The position numbers and the translations under genes were made by a program. A stretch of 64,000 bases of DNA from JAWRCU01 sp033542235. GTDB lineage: Bacteria; Pseudomonadota; Alphaproteobacteria; Rhizobiales; Rhizobiaceae. Every line of letters starts with the position of its first letter. The first letter of the stretch is position 1. The DNA lies in assembly GCF_033542235.1 (NCBI RefSeq), contig NZ_JAWRCU010000005.1:372001-436000 (forward strand), written 5' to 3'. This document shows, one piece after another, positions 17,265 to 26,561 of the stretch. Under the pieces are notes generated by a model that was given only the letters and a program-made list of their open reading frames with translations, ran no database searches and was not told the DNA's origin.

Positions 17265-17352
17265 TGTTAAGGAAGGCGCCGCTTGCCTGTTCGTGAGCAC
17301 TCTAGGCAGTCGGCCTTAGCCGCACTAGTGACGCGGTTTGTCGGAGAATGAA

Positions 17353-18564
17353 ATGGTGAAGACGCTGAACGCCGAGATCGTGGTCGCCGGAACCGGACCA
17401 ACCGGCATGATCGCCGCGCTAGGTCTTGCACATGCCGGTTTTTTCGTCGCGCTTGCTGGCCCTCGGCCGCGCGGTGACGACCGGCGCACGACCGCCCTGA
17501 TGCGCCCGGCGCTGACCTATCTGGACAGCCTGGGAATCCTGCAGCGGGTAGCCGGCGAGGCGGCGCCGCTCAGCGTCATGCGCATCGTCGACGCGACGTC
17601 GCGCCTGATCCGAAGCCCGATCGTCACTTTCCGTGCCAGCGAGATCGGCGAGGAATCTTTCGGCCTCAACACGCCGAACACAGTGCTCAATGAAGCGCTC
17701 GAGACAGCGATTGCCGAACAAAAGACGATCGAGTGGCGGCAGGCCACCGTTGCGCACTGGGAAATCGGAGACAAATCGGCAGTCGCGACACTGGATGACA
17801 GGACACGCATCGAAGCGCCGCTCGCCATTGCAGCCGATGGCCGCGATTCCAGAGCACGCGAGGCGGCCGGCATCAAGACCGCCGGGCGCTCCTACCGACA
17901 GTCGGCGCTGGTGCTCAATTTCGCCCACACCCGCGAGCACGGCTCGACCTCGACGGAATTCCACACGGAGACCGGACCTTTCACCCAGGTGCCGCTTCCC
18001 GGCAACCGGTCGAGCCTGGTGTGGGTCGTGCGGCCGGAGACGGCTGCCGAACTTGCCTTGCTTGACGATGCAGCGCTCTCGATGCGAATCGAGGAGAAGA
18101 TGCAGTCTATGCTCGGCCGCGTCACGGTCGAGCCCGGCCGGCAGATCTATCCCCTTTCCTCGCTGCTCCCGACGTGCTTTGCCAAGAACCGCGTTGCTCT
18201 GGTCGGCGAGGCTGCGCATGTCTTCCCGCCGATCGGCGCGCAAGGCCTTAATCTCGGAATACGCGACGTCGAGGACATCGTGCGCACGGCAAGCGACGAT
18301 CGCCTCGACCCGGGCAGCGTCACCGCCCTTGCTGCCTATGACGGGCGCCGGCGGCCCGACATCCTGGCGCGCTCGACCGCCGTGAACCTGCTCAACCTCT
18401 CGCTCCTGTCGGACCTGCTGCCGGCGCAGATGGCGCGCAGCGCAGGGCTTGGCGCGCTCAAGGCGCTCTCGCCCGTACGCGCCTTCTTCATGCGCGAAGG
18501 CATGCAGCCGGGGAGCGGCTTTGCACGCATCGTCTCCTCGCTCAGGGAACAGATGTGGCGATGA
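17353..18564 (+). CDS. UbiH/UbiF/COQ6-family FAD-dependent hydroxylase
   Basis: A 403-residue flavoprotein monooxygenase. It opens with the FAD-binding GTGPTGMIAALGLAHAG, has a central AIAADGRDSRAREAAG segment (DG motif), and ends with VALVGEAAHVFPPIGAQGLN, where the usual GDAAH reads GEAAH. These proteins hydroxylate the ubiquinone ring. ATG at 17353 is preferred because GGAG lies about 8 bases upstream; an in-frame TTG at 17338 has none. The gene is transcribed alone and is followed by hspQ 49 bases later. Which ubiquinone position it modifies cannot be told. Confidence 0.85.
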   Translation: MVKTLNAEIVVAGTGPTGMIAALGLAHAGFFVALAGPRPRGDDRRTTALMRPALTYLDSLGILQRVAGEAAPLSVMRIVDATSRLIRSPIVTFRASEIGEESFGLNTPNTVLNEALETAIAEQKTIEWRQATVAHWEIGDKSAVATLDDRTRIEAPLAIAADGRDSRAREAAGIKTAGRSYRQSALVLNFAHTREHGSTSTEFHTETGPFTQVPLPGNRSSLVWVVRPETAAELALLDDAALSMRIEEKMQSMLGRVTVEPGRQIYPLSSLLPTCFAKNRVALVGEAAHVFPPIGAQGLNLGIRDVEDIVRTASDDRLDPGSVTALAAYDGRRRPDILARSTAVNLLNLSLLSDLLPAQMARSAGLGALKALSPVRAFFMREGMQPGSGFARIVSSLREQMWR

Positions 18565-18613
18565 AACCTTTAGCAGGATTGAATTTAGCCGGCAGCTACG
18601 CCAAATAGCGGCT

Positions 18614-18946
18614 ATGGGCGCTGTAAAAACTGCCAGATTCAGCATTGGCCAGATCGTCCGCCACCGGATATTTCCCTTCCGTGGCGTCATCTTTGACGTC
18701 GACCCCGAGTTCAACAACACTGAGGAATGGTACGAGGCGATCCCCGCCGAAGTGCGTCCGCGCAAAGACCAGCCTTTCTATCATCTGCTCGCCGAGAATT
18801 CTGAGTCTCAGTACATCGCTTACGTCTCCGAGCAGAACCTGCTCGACGACAGCGACGGAGAGCCCCTGCAGCATCCACAGATCCGCGACCTGTTCGAGAC
18901 GACGCCCGACGGTCGCTTCGAGTTGAAGGGGCGCGCGCAGCACTAG
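18614..18946 (+). CDS. hspQ: Heat-shock protein HspQ / hemimethylated-DNA-binding YccV-like protein
   Basis: A 110-residue protein matching the YccV/HspQ family along its whole length: FSIGQIVRHRIFPFRG, DVDPEFNNTEEWY, QPFYHLLAE, and YVSEQNLL followed by HPQI. In E. coli HspQ binds hemimethylated oriC DNA and also modulates Lon and DnaA stability. ATG at 18614 gives the standard start (MGAVKTARFSIGQ). The longer open frame back to 18449 is only an overlap with the preceding gene. No strong ribosome site is visible. Confidence 0.9.
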   Translation: MGAVKTARFSIGQIVRHRIFPFRGVIFDVDPEFNNTEEWYEAIPAEVRPRKDQPFYHLLAENSESQYIAYVSEQNLLDDSDGEPLQHPQIRDLFETTPDGRFELKGRAQH

Positions 18947-18957
18947 CAGACGACAAG

Positions 18958-19090
18958 TTAGCTTGAGGCAGTGCCGGTACGACGGTCGGCCGGGGCGATC
19001 TGATTGACGACCTCGAGGCTGCCGCGATAGCCGAATGCGGCTGCGACCCCGGCGACAGTCGTGCCGGGGAGCTTGAGCGGCATCGACGCC
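18958..19090 (-). pseudogene. Remnant of an MFS transporter gene
   Basis: On the minus strand a short frame ending at 18958 contains GYRGSLEVVNQIAPADRR. This is a well-known loop motif of one MFS exporter group, where it sits between helices 4 and 5, preceded by a hydrophobic LPGTTVAGVAAAF stretch. Only about 40 residues of resemblance remain. The frame stops soon after the motif, and there is no room for the other helices between hspQ and the IalB-like gene. It is read as a decayed gene fragment. Confidence 0.45.
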
Positions 19091-19128
19091 AGCATCTGAC
19101 CCCGTAAGAGCAACGCAAGGCTTGGCAG

Positions 19129-19160
19129 GAGAAAAACAAAGCGGCGCCCGAAGGCGCCGC
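19129..19160 (-). terminator. Rho-independent terminator of the IalB-like gene
   Basis: Read on the minus strand, GCGGCGCC-TTCG-GGCGCCGC forms a perfect 8-bp stem with a stable UUCG tetraloop, followed by TTTGTTTTTC. It begins 26 bases after the stop of the IalB-like gene. Stem, tetraloop and T tract together make a strong intrinsic terminator. Confidence 0.85.
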
Positions 19161-19185
19161 TCACATGCTATGCGTTACCGGCCGA

Positions 19186-19815
19186 TCAATTCGCAGTCTT
19201 CGCCTTGTCCTGCTCCTGCTTGAGCTTCTTGGCGAAGTCCTCGTTGTTCTTGGCCACGAAGTCCTGCAGCTTCTTCTGGCGGTCCTCGATATCTGACTGC
19301 TGGAGCGGCGCGCCCTCATAGGCACCGGTGAAGCCCTCGAGCGACACCTTCACCGGGTTCGGTTGGTTCTGGAAGTTGACCGACGTGAAGGTGAGCGTCG
19401 AGCCCTTCTTGAAGGAGGCGATCATCTGGTCGGAAAGCTGCGCCTCGGCGATGCAGCGGTCGGGGAAACAGATCGCGTAATCGAGCTTCTGCGCCTTGCC
19501 GTTGTCGATCTGCATGCCGATCCCGGGAGCCACCATGCGGCCGCTCGGCACCGAGACCTGGAACACCTTGCGGTTTATCTTGCCCTTGAGCTCGATGAGG
19601 CTGATGCCGGTCACGAGCTGTCCGGTCTGGGCGGTCACGATGTTCTGCACGTTGCAGACATCGACCTCCTGCTGTTTGGTGCAGGCCTTGAACCAGCCTT
19701 GCGGAAGTTGCGGTTGCTGCTGGGCGAAGGCCGGCGCCAGACCGGCGGCAAGCAGCCCGACAACGCCTGCAGCTATGATCGATAGACGTGAAGCGTTGAT
19801 GTCCGAGCTCGTCAT
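19186..19815 (-). CDS. Invasion-associated locus B (IalB) family protein
   Basis: A 209-residue secreted or periplasmic protein with a signal peptide (basic start, then a hydrophobic run ending near PAFAQQQ). The core has WFKACTKQQEVDVCNVQ with two cysteines, then GISLIE, VPSGRMVAPGI and YAICFPDRCIAEA with a second cysteine pair. This is the IalB pattern (first described in Bartonella, widespread in Hyphomicrobiales). The C-terminus is a charged, probably helical tail rich in Lys, Gln and Asp. ATG at 19815 is chosen, with AAAGGA about 11 bases upstream. It has its own terminator. Confidence 0.88.
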   Translation of the reverse strand: MTSSDINASRLSIIAAGVVGLLAAGLAPAFAQQQPQLPQGWFKACTKQQEVDVCNVQNIVTAQTGQLVTGISLIELKGKINRKVFQVSVPSGRMVAPGIGMQIDNGKAQKLDYAICFPDRCIAEAQLSDQMIASFKKGSTLTFTSVNFQNQPNPVKVSLEGFTGAYEGAPLQQSDIEDRQKKLQDFVAKNNEDFAKKLKQEQDKAKTAN

Positions 19816-20088
19816 CGTCCGATTATCCTTTCTGAAGTCCCTTCCGCGGGGCCCCAGCCCCTTTCCCTTTGTCGCTTGGTGTTGCCGAATTGAGGCAACA
19901 GCATGGCCCGGTGGCGTGTTACACGGGAGCAGACGCCGAATCCAGCCTGCCCGGACGCTTCGAAATGGCTTTTTCACCTTGATTGCAGGCAAATACAGTT
20001 AACGGGTTCCGTGAAACTGTCCCATGGTTTTGCGAAACGGACCTGCTTTGGACAAAGGGAACCGGGCTAGTATTTCGTGGGTTGCCCC

Positions 20089-21966
20089 ATGGATGCCTGC
20101 TTGGTCGTGATACGGTCGCGATTGATTCGCGGCATCGTCAGCATGCAATTGGAGGGCGCGTTGCGCTGCTTGATTTCGGCCTGTCTCGCGGCCTTGTCCA
20201 CCCTGCTTATTACGCTTCCTGCGGATGCAGCTTCTTCGCACGCCATTGCCATGCATGGTGAGCCGGCGCTGCCCGCCGACTTCGATCACTTCCCCTATGC
20301 CGACCCGAATGCACCGAAGGGCGGGCGGATCGACTACGCCTGGGTCGGCACGTTTGACAGCCTCAACCCTTTCATCGTGCAAGGCGACGCCCCCCGAGGC
20401 ATGTGGGACATGACCTTCGGCAACAATGTCTTCGAGCCGTTGATGCAGCGCTCGCGCGACGAGGCCTTTACGCTCTATCCGCTGCTCGCGCAGTCGGTCG
20501 AAACGGACGATGACCGAACCTTCGTCGAGTTCACGCTGAATCCACGCGCCAAATTTTCCGACGGCGCGCCGGTTACGCCCGACGACGTGATCTTCTCGCT
20601 CGAGCTGCTCCGTGACAAGGGCCGGCCGCTCTACAAGAACTGGGTCGACGTGGTGGCGAAGATGGAGAAGGTCGGCGAGCGCGGCGTTCGCCTCACCTTC
20701 AACGAAAAGGCGGGACGCGAATCGGCGCTGCTCCTCGCGCAGCTGCCGATCCTGCCCAAGCATGCCACCGACGCGGAAAATTTCGACAAATCGACGCTGA
20801 AGCCGATGATCGGCTCGGGCCCCTACAGGATCGACAGCGTGCGGCCCGGCGAGGTGGTGGTGCTCAAGCGCAACCCCGACTACTGGGGCAATGACATCCC
20901 CTCCAAGCGCGGCTTCGACAATTTCGATGAAATCCGCATGAACTATTTCCGCGACGAGAACACGATGTTCGAGGCCTTCAAGAAGGGCGCCGTCGATATC
21001 CAGCTCGAGACAGACACCGGCCGCTGGACGTCCGGCTACAATTTTCCGGCGGCAACCGACGGGCGCATCGCCAAGGAGACGTTCAAGGACGGCCTGCCGT
21101 CCGGCATGTACGGCTTCGTCCTCAACACCCGGCGCGACGTCTTCAAGAACCGCGACGTGCGAGTGGCGCTTGCCGGATTGTTCGATTTCGAATGGGCGAA
21201 CAAGAATCTCTTCTCCGGCGCCTATCAGCGCATCAAGAGCTATTATGACGGCTCAGATCTCTCGTCATACGGCCATCCGGCGTCCGATGCCGAGAAGGCG
21301 CTGCTCGGACCGCACGCAGAAAAGGTCTTGCCTGAAATCATGGCCGGCACCTGGACGCCGCCGATCTCGGACGGCAGCGGCCGCGACCGCACTTTCCTGA
21401 AGAAGGGCTTCGATGCGCTGGTGAAGGCCGGCTACAAACTGAACGGCGAGACGATGGTCGGCCCGGACGGTAAGCCGCTCGGTTTCGAGATCCTGCTGAA
21501 CGGCAAGGGAGGCGAGGCCGTGGCCGCTGCATGGCAGCGCACGCTTGCGAAGCTTGGCATCCGGGTCACGCTCCGCCCGGTCGACAGCGCGCAATATCTG
21601 CAGCGGCAGCGCGTCTATGATTTCGACGCGATGTTGATGACCTACACGTCGTCATTGTCGCCGGGCACCGAGCAGCTCTTCCGCTGGGGATCTGCTTCGC
21701 GCGATTCCGACGGCACCTACAATTTTGCCGGCGTCGCCGATCCGGCGATCGATGCAATGATCGACCAGCTTCTCAAGGCTCGCACCGAGGACGAATTCGT
21801 TACGGCAGTGCGCGCCTATGACCGGCTGCTGCTTTCGGGCGCCTATGTCGTGCCGCTCTATTACCAGCCCGATCAATGGGTCGGGCGTTGGACCCGTATC
21901 AAACATCCCGAGAACACGCCTATATACGGTTATCAGCTGCCGGCCTGGTGGCGCGGCGACAAATGA
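20089..21966 (+). CDS. Extracellular solute-binding protein family 5, YejA-like (peptide/oligopeptide ABC receptor)
   Basis: A receptor of about 625 residues with an N-terminal signal sequence (basic residues, then a run ending LPADAASSHA). The SBP_bac_5 fold includes HGEPALPADFDHFPYADPNAPKGG near the mature N-terminus, LNPRAKFSDGAPVTPDDV, and RNPDYWG. These match YejA, the receptor of the YejABEF peptide/microcin C importer. No permease or ATPase genes follow here. The start is uncertain: in-frame GTG 20077, ATG 20089 and ATG 20143 are possible, and none has a convincing ribosome site. It is divergent from the IalB-like gene across about 270 bases. Confidence 0.85.
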   Translation: MDACLVVIRSRLIRGIVSMQLEGALRCLISACLAALSTLLITLPADAASSHAIAMHGEPALPADFDHFPYADPNAPKGGRIDYAWVGTFDSLNPFIVQGDAPRGMWDMTFGNNVFEPLMQRSRDEAFTLYPLLAQSVETDDDRTFVEFTLNPRAKFSDGAPVTPDDVIFSLELLRDKGRPLYKNWVDVVAKMEKVGERGVRLTFNEKAGRESALLLAQLPILPKHATDAENFDKSTLKPMIGSGPYRIDSVRPGEVVVLKRNPDYWGNDIPSKRGFDNFDEIRMNYFRDENTMFEAFKKGAVDIQLETDTGRWTSGYNFPAATDGRIAKETFKDGLPSGMYGFVLNTRRDVFKNRDVRVALAGLFDFEWANKNLFSGAYQRIKSYYDGSDLSSYGHPASDAEKALLGPHAEKVLPEIMAGTWTPPISDGSGRDRTFLKKGFDALVKAGYKLNGETMVGPDGKPLGFEILLNGKGGEAVAAAWQRTLAKLGIRVTLRPVDSAQYLQRQRVYDFDAMLMTYTSSLSPGTEQLFRWGSASRDSDGTYNFAGVADPAIDAMIDQLLKARTEDEFVTAVRAYDRLLLSGAYVVPLYYQPDQWVGRWTRIKHPENTPIYGYQLPAWWRGDK

Positions 21967-21986
21967 GCGACGGAAGGACGTCTGCC

Positions 21987-22667
21987 ATGGCGGAACGCGA
22001 GGCAATAACGGTCGATGTTGTGTCCGACGTGGTCTGCCCCTGGTGCTTCATCGGCCAGAAGCGGCTCGACACGGCGATCGGCGAAGTTCCGGATGTGACG
22101 GTCGAAGTGCGCTGGCGGCCCTTCCAGCTCGATCCGACCATCCCGGCCGAAGGCAAGGATCGCAAGCGCTACATGCTGGAGAAGTTCGGCAGCGAGGAGC
22201 GCATCCGCCAGATCCACGCGCGTGTCGAGGCAGTCGGCGAGGCAGAGGGCATCAACTTCGCTTTCGATGCCATCAAGGTTGCGCCCAACACACTCGACGC
22301 GCACCGCGTCATCCGCTGGGCCGGCGCTGCCGACACTGATACACAGAACCGGCTGGTGCGCCGCCTGTTCAAGCTCAATTTCGAGGAAGGCCGGAATATC
22401 GGCGATCACGCGGTGCTGATCGAGGCCGCGCGCGAGGCCGGCATGGACGCCGCGGTGGTCGAGACGCTCCTCCCGACCGACGCCGACGTCGACAATGTCC
22501 GCAACGAGATCGCGACTGCGCAACGCATGGGCATCACAGGTGTGCCCTGTTTCCTGCTCGAAGGCAGATATGCCGTAATGGGTGCACAGGACAGCGCCAC
22601 CCTCGCCGACGCTATCCGCCAGGTCGCGACGGCAAAGGCCAAGGGCGAGTTGGACGAGCCGGGCTAA
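21987..22667 (+). CDS. DsbA-family (FrnE-like) thiol oxidoreductase
   Basis: A 226-residue cytosolic thioredoxin-fold protein. It has the redox motif CPWC (C17, C20) after the first strand (VDVVSDVVCPWCFIG), the helical insertion of the DsbA family, and the cis-proline segment GITGVPCFLLEG, which carries an extra cysteine. There is no signal peptide, as is typical of FrnE-like proteins. GGAAGG ten bases before ATG 21987 favours this start. An upstream ATG at 21963, overlapping the yejA-like stop as ATGA, is an alternative. Its stop overlaps the convergent mfd stop by four bases. Confidence 0.87.
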   Translation: MAEREAITVDVVSDVVCPWCFIGQKRLDTAIGEVPDVTVEVRWRPFQLDPTIPAEGKDRKRYMLEKFGSEERIRQIHARVEAVGEAEGINFAFDAIKVAPNTLDAHRVIRWAGAADTDTQNRLVRRLFKLNFEEGRNIGDHAVLIEAAREAGMDAAVVETLLPTDADVDNVRNEIATAQRMGITGVPCFLLEGRYAVMGAQDSATLADAIRQVATAKAKGELDEPG

Positions 22668-25600
22668 GCCGCCGCCTTCGTCGCCAGCCTCGCCAGTTGC
22701 GTCATCACCACGGCCGAGCCTTGCAGGCGCTTCTCGGGCGTCGCCCAGTCGCGCGTGAAGACGATGCTCTGGTCGGGCCTGATCTTCGCGAGCGATCCCT
22801 GCTCGCCGATGAAGCGAACCAGCGCCACCGGATCGGCGAACTCCTTGTTGCGGAACTGGATGACGACGCCCTTCGGCCCCGCGTCGAGCTTCTCGACATT
22901 CGCCTGCCGACATAGCGCCTTGATGTAGACGATCTTCAAGAGGTGCTGCACCTCTTGCGGAAGAGGTCCGAAGCGGTCGATCAGCTCGGCGCCGAAAGCG
23001 TCGATCTCCTGCGGATTTTCCAGTTCGGCCAGTCGCCGGTAGAGCGCAAGCCTGAGCTGCAGGTCAGGCACGTAGCTTTCCGGGATCATCACCGCCGTGC
23101 CGATCGTGATCTGCGGCGACCAGCCCGTATCGGCTGCTTCCGGCTCGCCGCGGATCTCGGCGACCGCCTCTTCCAGCATCTGCTGGTAGAGCTCGAAGCC
23201 GACCTCCTTGATATGGCCGGATTGCTCTTCGCCGAGCAGGTTGCCGGCTCCGCGTATGTCGAGGTCGTGGCTGGCGAGCTGGAAGCCGGCGCCGAGCGTG
23301 TCGAGCGACTGCAGCACCTTGAGGCGACGGTCCGCCGTGTCGGTGAGCTTGCGGTTCGCCGGCAGCGTGAAGAGCGCATAGGCCCGCACCTTCGAACGTC
23401 CCACCCGGCCGCGCAGCTGGTAGAGCTGCGCCAGGCCGAACATGTCCGCCCGGTGCACGATCATCGTGTTGGCGGTTGGGATGTCGAGGCCGGATTCGAC
23501 GATGGAGGTCGACAGCAGCACGTCGTACTGGCCATCATAAAAGGCATTCATGATGTCTTCGAGCTGGCTGGGGGCCATCTGGCCATGCGCCACGCCGACC
23601 TTCAATTCCGGTACATGGCTGTGCAGGAATTCCTGGATTTCCGGCAGGTCGGCGATGCGCGGCACGACGTAGAAGCTATGGCCGCCGCGATAGCGCTCGC
23701 GCAACAGCGTCTCGCGAATGACGAGCGGGTCGAAGGGCGAGATGAAGGTGCGCACCGCCATGCGGTCGACGGGCGGCGTGGCGATCAGCGACAGCTCGCG
23801 CACGCCGGTCAGCGCGAGCTGCAATGTGCGGGGGATCGGGGTTGCCGAGAGCGTCAGCACATGCACGTCGTTCTTGAGGTCCTTCAGCCGCTCCTTGTGC
23901 TTGACGCCGAAATGCTGCTCCTCGTCGACGATCAGCAGGCCGAGATTCTTAAACGAGATCGAGCTGCCGAGAAGCGCATGCGTGCCGACCACGATGTCGA
24001 CGCTGCCGTCTGCAAGGCCCTTTTTGGTTTCGGCAAGTTCCTTGGAGCCGACGAGGCGTGAGGCCTGCCGCACCTGCAATGGCAGGCCTGCGAAACGCTG
24101 CGCGAACGTCTTGAAATGCTGGCGCGCGAGAAGCGTGGTCGGCACCACCACTGCGACCTGGAAGCCTTCCATCCCCGCAATGAAGGCGGCGCGCAGCGCT
24201 ACCTCCGTCTTGCCGAAGCCGACGTCACCGCACACCAGCCGGTCCATGGGCTTGCCTGCCGACAGATCACCTTTGACCGCGTCGATCGCATTCTGCTGGT
24301 CGTCGGTTTCCTCATAGGGGAAACGAGCGGCAAACTCGCCATAGAGCCCTTCTGGCGGAATGAAGACCGGCGCGGAGCGCATCTGCCGTTCGGCGGCGAT
24401 GCGAATGAGCTGGCCGGCCATCTCGAGCAGACGCCGCTTCAGCTTCGCCTTGCGCGACTGCCAGGCGCCACCGCCCAGCTTGTCGAGCGCCGCTTCGGCT
24501 GAGTCCGACCCGTAGCGTGACAGCAGCTCGATATTCTCGACCGGCAGGAACAGCCGGTCGTCGCCGGCATAGTGGATTTCCAGGCAGTCATGCGGCGCGC
24601 CGGCCGCTTCGATTGTCCTCAAACCCACGAAGCGACCGATGCCGTGATCCGTGTGGACGACGATATCGCCGGCAGAGAGAGCAGAAACTTCCGCAATGAA
24701 ATCAGAGGGTCGCCGCCTCTTCTTCGCGCGGCGAACGAGACGGTCGCCGAGAATGTCCTGCTCGGCGACGACGATGAACCGGCTCGATTCGAAGCCGGCT
24801 TCGATCGGCAGCACCGCCAGAGCTCCCTCGCCCGCCTTCAGCTTATCGACGTCGGCCAGAGTCTCCGCGCGTTTCAGCCTCTCGACGCCATGCTCGGTGA
24901 GAATCTGCGTCAGCCGATCGAGCGACCCTTCGGTCCAGCCGGCGACGACCACCTTGCGATCGCTCGTCCGGCTTTCCGCGATATGGCGAGCGGCCGCCTC
25001 GAACACGTTGGCGGATGGATCGGCACGCTCCTGCTCGAAACTGCGGCCGGGTTTGGCGCCAGCATGGAACAATCGTCTTCCGCCCGCATCGGGCGCATCG
25101 AAAGGCGTGAACTCCAGGGCGGCATGATCGGCGACCCGCGCCTGGACCTCGTCCGGCGAAGCATAGAGCAGTTCCGGCTTGATCGGCTTGTACGGCACGG
25201 CCTCCTTCAGCGCGCTGCCCTCGCTTTGCCGTCTGCGCGCCTCGTAGTGGTCGAGTATCAGCGTGTGCCGCTCGGCGATGGCCTCTCGCGCCAGGTGGTC
25301 GAACACCAGCGGCGCGTCGGGAAGGTAGTCGAATAGCGTTTCGAGCTTCTCGTAGAAGAAGGGCAGCCAGTGCTCCATGCCGGCGAACCGCCTGCCCTCG
25401 CTCACCGCCGTGTAGAGTGCATCGTCGCGCGACGGAGCCCCGAACGCCTCGATGTAGTTGCGGCGAAACCTGCTGATCGTATCGGGCGTCAGCGCCACCT
25501 CGCTCATCGGCTGAAGCGTGAGCGCGTTGCGTTGCCCGGTGGTTCGCTGGCTGGCGACATCGAAGACCCGGATCGATTCCAAGGTGTCGCCGAAAAAGTC

Positions 25601-26167
25601 GAGCCTCAGCGCTTCGTCGGCGCCCGGCGCGAAAAGGTCGAGTATGCCGCCGCGCACGGCAAACTCGCCAACGTCGCGTACGGTCGGGACTCGCTCGAAC
25701 CCGGAATTCTCAAGTCGCGCGATCAGCGCTTTCATGTCGACCTGATTGCCCGGCCGTGCCGTGAAGGTCTGCGCGTCGACGAAGGCAGCCGCGGGCAGGC
25801 GCTGCAAGAGCGCGTTGACGGTGGTCAGCACCACGGCACGGTGCGGCTTCTTGCGAAGCGCGGCGATCTGGACCATCGCATCCAGGCGACGGCCGGCAGC
25901 GTCCGCACCAGGCGACACGCGGTCGTAAGGCAGGCAGTCCCAGGCCGGCAATTCGACGACAGGCAGTTCCGGTGCGGCAAAAGCCAGCGCATCCTCGATG
26001 GCCGGCAATCGTTGGCCGTCGCGCGCGACGAAGACAATCGGACCGTCGGGCGCAAGCTCGCGCGCGGCCGCGGCAAGGGCGAACGCCTCGTAGCCGTCCG
26101 GCACGCCGTCTACGATGGCGAGCCCGGCGAAACTCTTCGGGAATCCGATACGATCGATCAAAGGCAT
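22664..26167 (-). CDS. mfd: Transcription-repair coupling factor Mfd
   Basis: A 1167-residue protein, the usual Mfd length. Domain order is a UvrB-like N-terminal module, the RNA-polymerase-interacting domain (around ADGDIVVHTDHGIGRF-type sequence, here SAGDIVVHTDHGIG), then the superfamily 2 translocase with Walker A GDVGFGKTE and DEEQHFG box, LSATPIPRT, and the motif VI region QLRGRVGRS. The C-terminal autoinhibitory TRCF domain follows. It removes RNA polymerase stalled at lesions and recruits UvrA. Two bases separate it from the sdhE stop, so both are probably cotranscribed. Confidence 0.97.
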   Translation of the reverse strand: MPLIDRIGFPKSFAGLAIVDGVPDGYEAFALAAAARELAPDGPIVFVARDGQRLPAIEDALAFAAPELPVVELPAWDCLPYDRVSPGADAAGRRLDAMVQIAALRKKPHRAVVLTTVNALLQRLPAAAFVDAQTFTARPGNQVDMKALIARLENSGFERVPTVRDVGEFAVRGGILDLFAPGADEALRLDFFGDTLESIRVFDVASQRTTGQRNALTLQPMSEVALTPDTISRFRRNYIEAFGAPSRDDALYTAVSEGRRFAGMEHWLPFFYEKLETLFDYLPDAPLVFDHLAREAIAERHTLILDHYEARRRQSEGSALKEAVPYKPIKPELLYASPDEVQARVADHAALEFTPFDAPDAGGRRLFHAGAKPGRSFEQERADPSANVFEAAARHIAESRTSDRKVVVAGWTEGSLDRLTQILTEHGVERLKRAETLADVDKLKAGEGALAVLPIEAGFESSRFIVVAEQDILGDRLVRRAKKRRRPSDFIAEVSALSAGDIVVHTDHGIGRFVGLRTIEAAGAPHDCLEIHYAGDDRLFLPVENIELLSRYGSDSAEAALDKLGGGAWQSRKAKLKRRLLEMAGQLIRIAAERQMRSAPVFIPPEGLYGEFAARFPYEETDDQQNAIDAVKGDLSAGKPMDRLVCGDVGFGKTEVALRAAFIAGMEGFQVAVVVPTTLLARQHFKTFAQRFAGLPLQVRQASRLVGSKELAETKKGLADGSVDIVVGTHALLGSSISFKNLGLLIVDEEQHFGVKHKERLKDLKNDVHVLTLSATPIPRTLQLALTGVRELSLIATPPVDRMAVRTFISPFDPLVIRETLLRERYRGGHSFYVVPRIADLPEIQEFLHSHVPELKVGVAHGQMAPSQLEDIMNAFYDGQYDVLLSTSIVESGLDIPTANTMIVHRADMFGLAQLYQLRGRVGRSKVRAYALFTLPANRKLTDTADRRLKVLQSLDTLGAGFQLASHDLDIRGAGNLLGEEQSGHIKEVGFELYQQMLEEAVAEIRGEPEAADTGWSPQITIGTAVMIPESYVPDLQLRLALYRRLAELENPQEIDAFGAELIDRFGPLPQEVQHLLKIVYIKALCRQANVEKLDAGPKGVVIQFRNKEFADPVALVRFIGEQGSLAKIRPDQSIVFTRDWATPEKRLQGSAVVMTQLARLATKAAA

Positions 26168-26169
26168 GG

Positions 26170-26454
26170 TCAGAGGGACTGGCGGAATGCAAGAATCCGT
26201 TGCAGAAGCGGGCTGTCGATCTCGGGCGGCAAGGGTTTTGCCCCTAGCACCCAGTCCATCAGGTCGCTGTCCTGCAGGTTGAGGAGCCGCTCATAATCCT
26301 CAAGCTCTGCTTCGTCCAGCGCTTCGATAGTCGCATCGGCGAAAGGGCCGAAGATGAGATCGAGCTCGCGCGTGCCGCGATGCCATGAGCGAAAGCGCAG
26401 CTTCTTGCGGCGGATGGACGTGGCGCCGGCGCCTTCAGGCTCGCTCATTCTCAT
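26170..26454 (-). CDS. sdhE: SDH assembly factor SdhE (DUF339/CptB family)
   Basis: A 94-residue small helical protein with the diagnostic RGTRELD motif (the RGxxE of the FAD-transfer site) and a following DLIFGPFAD segment. It helps insert FAD covalently into the flavoprotein subunit of succinate dehydrogenase. The start may be ATG 26454 or the ATG two codons later. It lies directly upstream of mfd. Confidence 0.92.
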   Translation of the reverse strand: MRMSEPEGAGATSIRRKKLRFRSWHRGTRELDLIFGPFADATIEALDEAELEDYERLLNLQDSDLMDWVLGAKPLPPEIDSPLLQRILAFRQSL

Positions 26455-26561
26455 GTCCTTTCGATTGAGCGGCGCATATAGCGTGGATAGGCGGTACTGT
26501 CAGCCTTGCAACGCCTACGTTGCGACCTACGATAGCTCTGTGATCGTCGCGCCCCACGTTG

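Noticed and set aside
17419..18765. A 448-codon minus-strand frame across the FAD hydroxylase and hspQ
   Set aside because: It is antisense to two recognisable genes and Arg-rich without domain features; a shadow frame.
22943..24061. A 372-codon plus-strand frame opposite mfd
   Set aside because: It lies inside mfd coding sequence, has no family resemblance and has a skewed Glu/Arg/His composition.
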